In this document: positions 47,591 through 58,750 of the stretch, one piece after another
How the letters are laid out: each line of letters opens with the position of its first letter
How positions within the stretch are numbered: the stretch's first letter is position 1
Source of the DNA: Ailanthus altissimus
Lineage: Eukaryota > Streptophyta > Magnoliopsida > Sapindales > Simaroubaceae
Length of the DNA: 64,000 nucleotides
NCBI GenBank assembly: GCA_946807835.1
Contig: OX327710.1
Location: 14,744,501 to 14,808,500 of the forward strand
Reading direction: 5' to 3'
Translations under genes and position numbers: made by a program
The notes under the pieces: generated by a model
The model's database searches: none
The model's input: the letters and a program-made list of their open reading frames with translations, nothing else
What the model was told of the DNA's origin: nothing

Positions 47591-47713
47591 ATTGGACTTG
47601 ATCAATATAATTCGAGTTTGATAGCGCCATTGGGCGTAAATTTGGAGGCGCTGCATTTGGATAGAGAATATTTTGGGAAAAATAAGACTTTGTGAAGGAT
47701 TGGCATATTCGCC

Positions 47714-47724
47714 AAGGTGGAGAT
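47714..47724 (+). other. Polypurine tract
   Basis: AAGGTGGAGAT lies one base before the TG of the 3' LTR. Confidence 0.7.
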
Positions 47725-47725
47725 T

Positions 47726-48277
47726 TGTTGAAAATTGGCTTATATGCCAATTGAGCCAATCCCACATTGGTGGGAGATGACATGAGGGTGGTTTTGTTAG
47801 GCCTTCTTTGATCTTAAGTGTACCTTTGAAATAATTCTCTTCTCCCCCTTTATTTGTAGGATCTCTTTATGAGAACCCCATAGTTCAAAAGTTTTACATT
47901 TAAGTCCCTGAAAGTTATAAGAATTTAATTTTTTCCTGTATTTTTGGACATTTGTAGTAATACCCTATTATTTGGATAATTGCAGTATTGGCCTTACTAC
48001 TTGAGTATTTACAGTTTGATCCAATAGTTTAGAAATTTGTATTATTGCCCAAAAACTTTGTAACTTCTCTTGAAAATAGTAGATTTGTTCTAGTGGCGTC
48101 CGAGGATGTAAGTAACATTACTGAAGCTCGTTAAACTTGGTGTTCCTTTTTTTTTTTTTTTTTGCATAGTGTGTTGGATGGTTGGTTGCCTCGTTGTGAT
48201 ATTATTAGCATTATTGATTGTCCGCATAACAATTGGTAATAGTGTTAATTGTTGTTTGAACGCTTCTTGACACAACA
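47726..48277 (+). repeat. 3' LTR of the Tork-type element (552 bp)
   Basis: Direct repeat of 42944-43506. It ends at CACAACA (48271-48277), after which hAT-like sequence resumes. Confidence 0.88.
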
Positions 48278-49189
48278 TCAAATTCCCTTTTTCATGTGGT
48301 TTTTGAATTCGGGCTAGATCAAAGTTGTGTAGGATCCAAAACATTTCCAAGCGAAAACCTAGGTTTTCCAATCCTTTTTTTTTCTAAAAAATAAAGGCCA
48401 TGAATCCTTATTTCTAAACCTAAATGGCTAAATTTCAAATTTTAAGAAATTTCTAATATGCGGATTATGGATTATGGATTATGAAACTTTGAAACTTTAG
48501 ATTATATGAATTGTGTATTTTGTCGATTGTGGTTGAATTGAAGTATTTTGATAGTGTGATTTTATTTTAATTTTTTTGAAAGTAGTAACAAATAACAAGT
48601 ATTAATTAATTATTTAATTTTTTAGTTGTTTATAGACTATAGTAAGTATTAAGTTACTAACTACTAAGTAAATGTATTTTGTAGCAACAAAAATTATTAT
48701 TATTTTTATAATTATATAAAAGAATTTCAATTATTAAATTACTAGTATTGCAAATTTATAATCAAATCAATAAATTTGTATTTAGTATATTATTATGTTT
48801 CAAAATTAATATGAAAATTATTGCAAAAAAAAAATGAGTTGATGAAAATCAAAAGTTGAAACAAAGTAAGAAAATAAATTAAAAATTTTAATAATCATAA
48901 GAGGGAAAAAATTAATAAAGTTTAAAACATATTAAATTATGAATATAAATTTACAATATAAATTATACAATTAAACAATTGCTTTATAAAACAAATATCC
49001 CATAAGTTCAAATTTTATCTATAAAAAAACTCGGGTTAAAATCTAGGCTGGATTACCTAGACCCCATTCGCACCCAAAAAAACTCGAATGCAATCAAGGT
49101 TCTGGTATGATACAAAAAAAACTTAAATTCTAATCCAAATTGATCAAAACCTAGATCCAGATTCAAAAATTGTCATCCCTACATAGGAG

Positions 49190-50540
49190 TCTTAAATGTA
49201 AGCTTAGAGAATTTAAGTTTCATTTTAAGAGTTTCCTTTTCCTTTTCTAAAATACTCACTTTTTCATCCAAAAAAACTGTTTTCCCTTTTCAAAGTATCA
49301 ATTTCCTTTTCAAGTTCATCAACTTCATTTTTCAAAATAATGTTATTTTTCTTAAGGAGGATATTTTTATAACCAATTGCCTTAATACCATCAAGCAATT
49401 CATTAAAGGCCTTAAATAAATCATCATAAGAAAGTTTGTCACATACCTCTTCAAGCTCATTAAATTAGTCATTTTCCATGGCCATAAGTGCAAAATTTAA
49501 GATCTCACATTCTTCTTCTTCCTCCTATGAGTTAATGTCATAATCACCCAAAGTAACATTCATTACTTTCTTCTTTCCCTTCTTGTTTTTTGAGATTGTG
49601 ACATTCATGTAACTTATGTCTAGGCCTCTTACTTTCAAAGCATATTATGTGATCCTTCTTTGTTCTCTCGAATTTACTAATTCTTTATTTCCTTTCTGAA
49701 TTTCTTTCTATTTTCCTTTTTGAATTTAAGAAACTTCTTGAACATTCTTCCAAGCATCAAAACATCCTCATCGTCGTTATCATCATCACTATCTTCTTTG
49801 CTTATGATAGTCTTGAATGCAATATTCTTCTTCTTTAAAGCTACCTATCTTGCATCATGCTTCAATTCTATTTCATAATCCATGAGCTTTCCAATGAGAT
49901 CGTAAAGTGATAGTATATTGAGATCATTGGCTTTTTAATAATGTTGTCTTTGCCCACTATTCCTTAGGTAGTGATCTAATAATTTTCTTTGCTTGCTCAC
50001 TCATGGAGTGACATTTGCTAAGAGAGCTTAATTAGTTAATGGTGGTAGTAAAATAAGTGTACATTTCATAGATGCTTTCATAGGATCCATTTTAAGCAAT
50101 TCATATTCCCTAGTAAGTCTATAAATCTTAGACTTTTTGATTTCATTGGTTCCCTTATATACTACCTCTAACTGTTGTCAAATAGCATAAACTATTTTAT
50201 ACTCAAAAGTTTTATTAATTTTTTTTTATCTACGACACATAAAAGATGATTCATGACTTTGGCATTTAAAGTAAGTTTCTCCTTATCAATATCATCCCAC
50301 TCACTTTAGAGTTTTTGAATTTTCTTTCCTTTATTATCTATTTGAGTGGGAATATGGAGACTTTTTTTAATAATTATCCAAAGGTCATAACTAATGGATT
50401 GAAGATACATTCTCATCCTAAATTTTCAATAATTATAGTCGATTCCATTAAAGAATAACAATCTAGTGATTAATTGTCCCTCATATATACTATGTTCATT
50501 AAAAGTTGTGACAATTAGTTCCTTAAAAAGGGAACTAAGC
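49190..50540 (-). pseudogene. SIRE-like gag (degenerate)
   Basis: Minus-strand reading from about 50480 down. EYELLKM and ESIYEMYTYFTTTIN (near 50040-50110) correspond to the SIRE Gag motif 'EYElFkM...ESIsdMytRFt.iin'. KKIIRSLPKE lies near 49970. An acidic DDxDEDV-like stretch lies near 49770-49800, and a knuckle readable as CFESKRPRHKLHEC (second Cys replaced by Ser) near 49600-49645. A coiled-coil-like, Lys/Glu-rich tail follows to the hAT insertion. Multiple stops are present. Confidence 0.72.
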
Positions 50541-50550
50541 TCTTATGCTA
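50539..50550 (-). other. Primer-binding site of the SIRE-like element
   Basis: The minus-strand sequence TAGCATAAGAGC matches TGGTATCAGAGC at 9 of 12 bases and borders the 5' LTR. Confidence 0.55.
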
Positions 50551-51467
50551 ATTAAAATAGTAAATAAGCAACCTAAGAAGGGACGAATTGGGTAAATAAA
50601 AATTTAATGCACAATTAATACCACTTCAATACAACTAATAAAATAAGCAATAACATACAATAATTTCTAAAATTAAAGAGGGGGTTAATAAAGAAAAAAC
50701 TAGATTTTTATATAGTTTAACGTTTTGCATGGCTTACATCTACAATCTATGCTAATTGCAATAAGGATTCCACTAATAATGCTCCAAACTAAGGTCAATT
50801 ATAAGTTTGAATTTAAAGGGTGTCAATAAATTTATACAATTCTCAAATTCACTCACAAGTTGAAACTGATTTTCTAACCAACAAAATTAGTTTCTAAACC
50901 GCACAACTGATTTAATCTCTTGTCACAACAAGTTACATTTTATTTGAACCGATTGTTAAACTGGATCTTAAACTGCATATTTAGCTTAAATCAATTGTCA
51001 AACTACATTGTCATTTTGGCAGAATTGGTTCTACAGATTGAAATCATATAGTTGCTTTTAGCAAATCGTATGCGCAACAGGTTCGGCTTGAAACATAATT
51101 TTTTAAAATTTTTTAAGTAAAGATTCAAATTGTTTATAGAAATATTTCATGTTTCATTTTTTTAGTAAAACATATTTCTTAAGGATTCAAACTATTTATA
51201 AAAATATTTTATGTTTTACGGATTAAGAATTAGCTCTTAAATATAAATTAAATATCCATATCATTACGAGCACTATTAATAGTCAATTTTAACTACTTCG
51301 CAGCTTGTTTTGATTTTTAATTTATCTTCATGAAGTTTGGTGTTACTTATAATCTGTCTATATATGCTTAAATTCTTCAAAACAACTTGTAAAAATATCA
51401 AATAATCTTAAATAGTATAAAAGGAAATATTTATTTGTCATCATCAAAATTAAAATCAATATAATCA
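50551..51467 (-). repeat. 5' LTR of the SIRE-like element
   Basis: It aligns with 38648-39903. On the minus strand it starts TGATTATATTGATTTTAATT. Confidence 0.75.
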
Positions 51468-52721
51468 TTTAAGTTAGCACTTTTATCCTCACTGAAATGG
51501 CTTGATTTTGTGGGCCTCATGGCTAAACCAATGAGGTAGAACTTAAATTTTGTTGTGGCCTCGTGACTAAAGTAATGAAGTAGAATGGGAAATCCTCGTT
51601 GATCATTAATTTAATATAAATTTTTATTTTAATTAAAATTAAATATTTTAAATTATATTAACCAAATATACATGACGTTTATTATTTTACTTTTATTACA
51701 ATTTTAATAAATTTGTGTTGTTATTTAATCTTTTATTTTATCTTATATAAATTAATTAAAAACATAAATTTTTAAATAATTAAATTTTTAATTAATTATA
51801 AAAAGATATTATTTATAATAATAACAATAATAGTTTTAAAAAATAATAATATAAATTATAAAAAAAGAAAAAAACAACTTGTTGGGCACATGCCCAACAA
51901 GCACCCAGTTGATTTTTTTAATAAATAAATTTAAAAAATAAAATAAATAGTTATATATTAACTAAATATTATTTATAAATAAATTAAAAATAAAATTTTA
52001 TTTAAAAAAATACAAAGCCTTGAGCGTATGCGTTGGGCACGCGCCTAAGGCATGCGCTCAAAGTAAATTTTTTATTTTATTTTATTTTAATATATAAACC
52101 ATCCCAACTCTAATATATTATTTTCTTTTATTTACCCCTCACAATATCATCTCTTTTCGTTTTATTCTCAAACCTACTTGTAAAACCCAAAATCTTAGAT
52201 CTGCTGCCAATTGTGAAGATATTTCTTGATGCGACGATCCGAAGATTGAGAAGAATAGCTGAAGTTGAAAACTAGTAAGTTTTTGTTTGTTTTAATTAAT
52301 AGTATAGTTTATATTTATTGAAATAAATGTAAAAGTAATGGATGAAAAGTAATGAATAGATGATTAAACTCGATTATTTTAGACAGTGCGTGACTGCACA
52401 TGTAGCTGTTATTGTTGGGTCGTGGTTGCACATGGCTGCACATGTAGTTGTTACTGGCTGCCGCCTTGTATGCACACCAGTCACAACAAGGCGCTCATGA
52501 ACAACAGGCATGAGCACCAATCGCAACAAGATGCTCATGCGCACCACTGCAACACCGTAGGACCACTACTAAATTTATTTATTTATTTTATATATTTAAA
52601 ATAAAAATATATTTATATATATAATTAGTTATATTTTTAATTTAATTATATATAATTAAAAATTTTGTTGCAGCACATTCTCCCGGATACGAGTCACCGG
52701 CTAAGGGAACAAATTTGGGCT
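51468..52721. other. AT-rich non-coding tract with hairpins
   Basis: A perfect hairpin lies at 51879-51902, with arms CTTGTTGGGCA and TGCCCAACAAG and a 2-base loop. An imperfect one lies at 52021-52062 (TGAGCGTATGC ... GCATGCGCTCA). A TATATAAACC box (about 52091) and a promoter/leader-like region follow, but no gene is supported. Confidence 0.55.
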
Positions 52722-55700
52722 TTATATGTCCCTCAAACTATAAAATCTACACCTTTGAAGGTACAAAGGCATTGCAACACACAAAGGCTCTATAAATTTT
52801 ATGATGGACTCGTCTGAATGGCCGTTCACGTTGGAATCATAAAGAACGATTGCAAACCGAACAAAGTCGAGTTGCGCTACAATCCAATGTTCTTGATTGA
52901 TATTCAGAGGGATATATACTTACAAAAATAATTATGGTATTATTTTTAACTTAATGTTGTTACATGCACAATAAAAAGACATGATTATTCTTTAAAAGTA
53001 TCTTATTGATCAATGCCTACGGTTTAGCACCAAGTAACTTGGTCTTTGCTCCGAATGCATAAGTCAATAACATTTTGAGCCATTCATTATTGGCTGGAGG
53101 ATTGGCGGTGAAGGACGTTTGCCACATTTGCCAAATGTAATCCTAAACATAAATAAAATATACTCGTTAAACTCGATAATAGTTAAAATACACAACGGTA
53201 TTATAATGTTATATACACAATAAATGGGTAATATAATAGCTCACGTAGAAATATGTATATGCAATTGTACAATCCTGTAAGTACATGTCAGAAAACGTTT
53301 TTTGACGCAAACACAAAACCTTCAAATATTCATTTATGTGCTGCAAAACACAAAGAAAATGTATAAGTTTTGATGTTATTAGATAACTCACAAAACAAAA
53401 AAAGTAAAAATAAGTCTTCACTGAATCGTCAAGCCATTTTTGTAGTAGCTCATTAAAATATGTGTTGTTGGATCGAGTCCGTCCAAATGAACCAGTTGTG
53501 TTGGGTCATTATTTTTTATCCAATCCAGAAGCTCAGCATATTTAATCTGATCAATAGGAATCAACTGCCCGTTTATGTCAATAATAGGTCCTACTTGCAA
53601 TTCAACAAGTTTCTTCTTCACGGGCTATTTTAACAGATTGATATATGTACTGACTTAGGCTGTTGCCTTCTTGCGAAGGCGCCCATACCTACTTATGTTT
53701 TCACCCAACGGAGCAGGTATAATTTTTACGCTTGCAAAGCTATCAGCTACAGGAGCCAATGGCTGATGGTGAGACTCTCTAGCAGGAGAAAATGTCTGAA
53801 AGTCAGCAGCCATGAATTCGGTACCCTACAAAATCAAACAATACCAGTTAATGTATTGACTTGTTAAATTTTGTACCAAATATAATTTAGGTTTGAAACG
53901 TACCATACTCTGCCCTACATCCTCAGAGCTCTTAGCTGGTTTAAGTTGTTGCACCAAAAGAGATATCTGATGCAAGATATTTTCTTCAGCCTTATCAATC
54001 TTGATCGAAAGCTCTGCGTTACCTTTATCAATCCTGGTAAATATATTTTTTTCAAGATCATCCAACTTTTTCTCCAGAATTTGATACTGTAATGTTGACG
54101 TGTCGAACTGAAATTATACATAAGTTATTATAATCAATTTTCACAAGCTAATACTAATCAGTAGTATAAGTAATTATAATTTAAGAAAAAAAATTAAATT
54201 ATTATACTATTGATTCAGTCGCTGACGGGGCTTCAAATTCATGGAGAGGCTGCAGATTATCGGTGAATTAGGTGTCCGGGATATCAACTGTGTAGTAACC
54301 AGTATCCACAACCGGTAAGAATAAGTATTTATATATGTATAAATATACGTATTTTATTTGTATGTGGGTGATACTTGATTTATATATTGTTATTAGTAGT
54401 GTTTGTATAGGTTAAGGTCATACTATTAGCATTGGGTTTAATTGCAAGACTTTAGATTTATTTTAGGGACCAAATTATAATACTTTAAAAGTTTTGGGGG
54501 TAAATTTGTAAATATCAAAAATTAGCCACTTAGTATAAAAATACACTTTTAAAACCCTAATTCTCTTATTTTGGTCAAGCTACCTCTTTTAGAGAGAGAG
54601 AAGAGAGAAAAAGAGGGGAGAGAAAGAGCAGAAGGAGAAGAAATTGGAATTTTGGATTTTAAGAGGTATATCACAACTATTTCTCAATTTATTGGTGTTA
54701 ATTATGTTAATTTCTTTAAGTTTTTATTTCTGAAAATATGTATAATTGAGGATTTGATGTATATTTTGTATGATATTTTGAAAATTGATGATGATCTATA
54801 AGATAGCTTGATAAATCATGATGGATTGTAGAATTTCTACTTGATAGTCTCTTGATTCAGGAATTTTATAAATTGTTGTGATTCGAATCTAGTTTTGAAT
54901 TTTGAGTATATGAAATTAGACATGTTTAGGATCATGTGAGACTTTGAATCGATTTAAAATTTCAGAAATTGAATTTTTTGTGAATTTACCAAAATGACCC
55001 TGAAATTATAGAAATTTCCTATGTAAACAATATGATACAGTGACAAATCATTTTTGTCCTACTAAATGATCTTCAAAAATTACGAATTTGTCGAATATGA
55101 TAATTTTATATGTCTAATATGATATACTCGGAATTGAGAATTTAGATCAATGTGGTTGAAGTGTTATAATTTTCTAAAGTATATTAGCTTATTGTAGTAT
55201 TTGATTAACAGATTTTTAAAGCTATAGAATAAAATAGTTTTAAAATACTTTTGGCAGTTATTTTGAAGTGAAATATTTATCATGGATTGCGATATGTGTC
55301 AAGAGTATTTGTGATAGTTTTATAATTTTTGAATTAGTATATGATTTTATAAAATTAGGAGATTCAATACTGTTCAATAAGTATCTTGATCCTGTTAGGT
55401 TAGTAGTTTGGATTCGATGGTGTGTATGGAATGGAATGTGTAGGAATTTTGATATAATATTTATATATAGGAAGGATATATGAGTCAAGAATGCTACATT
55501 CCGATTTTGGAGTAATTGGACATCATTTTATGTATTAGAAAGTTTTGTTAAGTGTAAGTGGTCAGAATGACAGGTTTTGAAAAACTAAGTATTTAGATCA
55601 ATTTGATGTGATAAATGCATTGTGTATAATTTTGTAAGCTATTTAAAGTATTTTGTATGAATTGTGAGGCTTATGAAAGGATTAATCTCTATTGATAGGT

Positions 55701-58140
55701 TAAGGAGATTTAAGTCTGGTAGCTGTAAGTGCTAAGAGGTAAGTATACTAGACCTTTTACTGAAATCACAATAAACGTAGTAATTGTTTTGTATGATTTT
55801 GTAAATGTGGTTAGGAATATGTTTATATTATGTCAAAGTATATTTTGATATGCAATGTGAAGATATGTATTTATGAATGTGACCATGGACATACATGACA
55901 TACATGTGTTTTTGAAAGTGAGCTTTCAAAGTGAAATGTGTTTAACAAAGAAAGCTTTTGAAGTGTAATATGTCCATGAGAAATATTTTGTATTTTGAGG
56001 ATGCTTGAACTCACTGTTGACTTAGTAGGCATCTTGTGTGATTTGTGGAGCCTTTATGTATGACCTTTCCTTCGGGATTGGTATATGTTATGTGTTCCGT
56101 ATGTATGGAGGATCCTATTGGTACCTAAAGGAAGATTGAGTCATCACATTCGTGTGGTGGCGTATTAGTACATGTGAGAGGACTCACTGATGATCAGGGT
56201 AAGGGTTTGGCTTTTACCTTCGGGCTTGAGCATTATACATGTGTAATTTAAACCTCACTTATACTATTCCTCTCATACGGTATATCACCTACGAGTGACA
56301 TTTGGCTCATTATGTGATATGTGATGTGTAAGTCCTACTAAGTAGTAGTTGAGTGATGATATTCCTGTAATATGTTTTGAAAGAATGTGTAAGCGCTTAC
56401 ATGATATGTGATTTGATAAGATTATGATTTTCATTGATCACAGCATATCATACATATGCATTGTGTACATATATGTATTTGTATTTGATATATGAAAAAC
56501 TAGTATGCTTACTGAGTTTTATACTCATTATAGTTTATGGTGATTTCAGGTAAATAGGGTACATGTGTGCTTAGCGGATTTGGCAAGGTTTCTACTATTT
56601 CTTGGGTTCCCTAAGTTGTTAGGTTGCTAAGTGTTTCATTTGGGGACACGTGGGATATGATATTTGATTTGTCCCTATTGAATAAATACTTATGTATTAT
56701 TTTATTGTGTATGGATTGGATTTGGTTTAAGTTTCATAAGTGTGGTTATTTGATGATTTTAAGTAAGAATTTGCAATGAATATATTCTGGGCTCCCGGTA
56801 ACAAAGTTGCTACTGGTAACGTAGTAGAGTATTAATCTCTAAGAAAACTCTGCATATCTCCGATTTAATAATTATCCCAATCATAATTCAATTGCTATAA
56901 TTCTGAAAGAAATTGAAATGAATGTTCAAATATGTTCAATAGAAGATTATGTGTATATGTTAGATTATGAGTTGATTTTTAGTGTTGAATTTACTAGCAA
57001 CTTACTAAGGATTCCTATGTTGAATTAAAGTTCAAATTTTTGTGTAATATTATTTATGAGTACACATTTTTGAATGAATGTAAGTGATGTTGTGTGTCAA
57101 ATCTTTTGGGTTTGGAGCGTGACAAACTGTCTCCAACTTAAGACTCCCTCCCCATTTTCCCGATGGAATGCAAAAGTTTATCGCTGTGCGATAGTCCGCA
57201 GTCTTCTCATATTTGTGGGGTACCAACTTTCTATAAACCTCTAAAGCCTTTATAATATTTTAGATTTATTAATCATTATTAGAAAATATAACACAAATTA
57301 TAAAGAAGTTATATATATTTTTGTTGAACATAAAAACATACCCCAACACCATCGAAGAGGACATTTATGACGTTTTCGTATAATTTGGTGCTCGTGCCAG
57401 ACCAATTTAGAATACGAGGAAAATAGTCTCTATTCCTGTCCACAAACAGCTCCCCACACCTCGGGATTGCCTCGTAAATCCACACCTGAGATGATAATAA
57501 ATTTTAAAATTACAATGTCAACAAAATAAATTTTTCTCTATCCCAATATGATAATGAATCAAAAAAATAGAATTATTTATCAAGAATGCGTGACTAAATG
57601 AGTATAAGTTGTATGATTCCTTATCCCTAGCGCCTACTTTTTAACCTTAGTTAACTTTTTAATTGAAGCCTTGTATAAACTATTGTAGAATATAGTCCAT
57701 GCAATCGTGCCCCAAAGATAGACATTAAACTCATCTAAATTATCTACGAGACGAAGTACAAAATAATTTATGATTCTATTCCGATCACATGGCATTAACA
57801 ATTTATGCAATAGATAAAATAGACAAATTTTTACTGCATTTACATCATCGTCAAATGTAACGCTCATGAACCACGGATCCAAATTCTTGTAAGTCAACTC
57901 ACTTATATCCGAAAAATATTTATGGCATAGTCTATCACCTAACCTACTTACTACAGGATAATCCTCCATCCTCAAACCAGTAATCAAATAAAAATCTTGA
58001 CGAGAGAATCTAATACATCTTTTGCCTATATAGAACCGTAATTCTTTATATAAATTTTTAGTATGTACACGTCTTAATAAAATCTCATGTGCTAAAATAT
58101 TTGAGAATGGAATATATGATACATCCAAAAAAACTACCAA
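52722..58140 (-). pseudogene. DUF1985 / Ulp1-like (C48) peptidase gene, decayed and interrupted
   Basis: Read on the minus strand. 58140-57634 encodes a DUF1985 domain: LRFYIGKRCIRFSRQDFYLI, then TGLRMEDYPV, KICLFYLLHKLLM and DNLDEFNVYLWG. The next exon (57485-57342, bordered by TCTCAG and GTATGT) carries VWIYEAIPRCGELF ... PRILNWSGTSTKLYE, a usual continuation. Further exons follow near 57246-57130, then, beyond a solo LTR, 54285-54193, 54110-53905 (coiled-coil-like LDDLEKNIFTRID) and 53826-53418. The C48 end follows at about 53150-52722 (DYIWQMWQTSF; YIPLNINQEHWIVAQLDF with catalytic His; VLYDSN with Asp). The catalytic Cys region is absent after a stop at 52722-52724, and other stops occur. 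Such genes are often carried by Mutator-like transposons. No transposase was found. Confidence 0.72.
54291..57124. mobile_element. 2.8 kb solo LTR inserted in the DUF1985/Ulp1 gene
   Basis: The unit TGTAGTAACCAG ... GGAGCGTGACA is flanked by perfect 5-bp duplications AACTG (54286-54290 and 57125-57129). Removing it joins the coding sequence ...SLKLETV to DIPDT in frame. The minus-strand start TGTCACGCTCCAAACCC is like many plant gypsy LTRs, so a minus orientation is likely. No gag/pol or second LTR is seen. A GA-rich tract lies at 54592-54640. Confidence 0.8.
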
Positions 58141-58483
58141 AACATGTAGTTTTAAATATTTCTACCTATCTCAAAGTCAATTTATTTTTTATATTTCGTA
58201 TAACCCATAACTTCGAGTAAGTATGTACGTTCGCTCGGTAGAAATATTTTTTGGCAATTACATATTCTTTTGAGACATTTTCCTTCTTAAAAAAATTAAA
58301 AAATTATTAATATTGACAAAACAATAATCAACATATAACTAACTATTAAATCAAAATTTAATTACAACTAACAATCTAACCTAATATTGACAAAATAAAT
58401 TTTTATTTACATAATTATAAATAATTTAAATTATTAAATTAAATAATTATAAATAAACATAAACAACATAAATTAATTAAAAA

Positions 58484-58750
58484 AAATTGAGCATGTGGCC
58501 GAAATGGCAGAATTAGGCATTTTTTGCCTGAGACGCGGCAGCGCATGCGTCTACGCGCTGTTGGTGGCGGGCGATTAGATGCACCAGCCACCGCGTTAGG
58601 CGCACGCCGCTTGGTGCGCCCCCAATGGCGTGCGACTAATGCGGTGGCGCGTGTGTCTAATCGCCCACCACCAACAGTGCGTAGACGCACACGCTACTGC
58701 ATCTCAAGCAAAAAAAAGCCGAATTCTGCTATTTCTGACCATTTTAATTT
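58484..58750. repeat. GC-rich imperfect inverted repeat (foldback)
   Basis: The left arm (about 58484-58606) and right arm (about 58629-58750) are reverse complements over roughly 120 bp, with a loop of about 20 bp. Over a 99-bp core I count about 16 mismatches, mostly C/T or G/A changes. The middle (GCGCATGCGTCTACGCGCTG, GGTGGCGGGCGATTAG) is far more GC-rich than its surroundings. Open frames on both strands encode similar Arg-rich peptides simply because of the palindrome. Confidence 0.85.

Larger units (their letters stand above)
42944..48277 (+). mobile_element. Nearly complete Tork-type Ty1/copia element
   Basis: The element is 5.3 kb with LTRs 42944-43506 and 47726-48277, both starting TGTTGAAAATTGGC and ending ACAACA. 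The flanks TCAAG and TCAAA agree at 4 of 5 bases. It has a primer-binding site, gag, protease, integrase, RT, RNase H and a polypurine tract in the standard copia order. It is the best preserved element here and is the innermost insertion of a three-layer nest. Several premature stops and frameshifts make it non-autonomous. Confidence 0.92.
42878..49181. mobile_element. hAT-like non-autonomous element, split by a copia insertion
   Basis: Termini TAGGGATAAC (42878-42887) and TGTCATCCCTA (49171-49181) form an imperfect inverted repeat. They are flanked by a perfect 8-bp duplication, CATAGGAG (42870-42877 and 49182-49189), the hAT signature. Without the copia element (42944-48277) the hAT part is only about 970 bp (42878-42943 plus 48278-49181) and non-coding. 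Internal sequence near both ends is complementary (GGATCTAAATTTTTTTTG against its reverse complement near 49110-49150). Confidence 0.85.
38648..51467 (-). mobile_element. SIRE-like Ty1/copia element, minus strand, with nested insertions
   Basis: LTR-like repeats lie at 38648-39903 and 50551-51467. Between them, on the minus strand, are a SIRE/Maximus-type gag (49182-50540), then integrase and RNase H remnants (40690-42877), then a non-coding 3' region with several polypurine stretches (39904-40690), which is typical of SIRE elements. The hAT-like element at 42878-49181 interrupts it between gag and pol. Protease, the integrase N-part and almost all of RT are deleted. No clear 5-bp target duplication was found. 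Confidence 0.78.
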
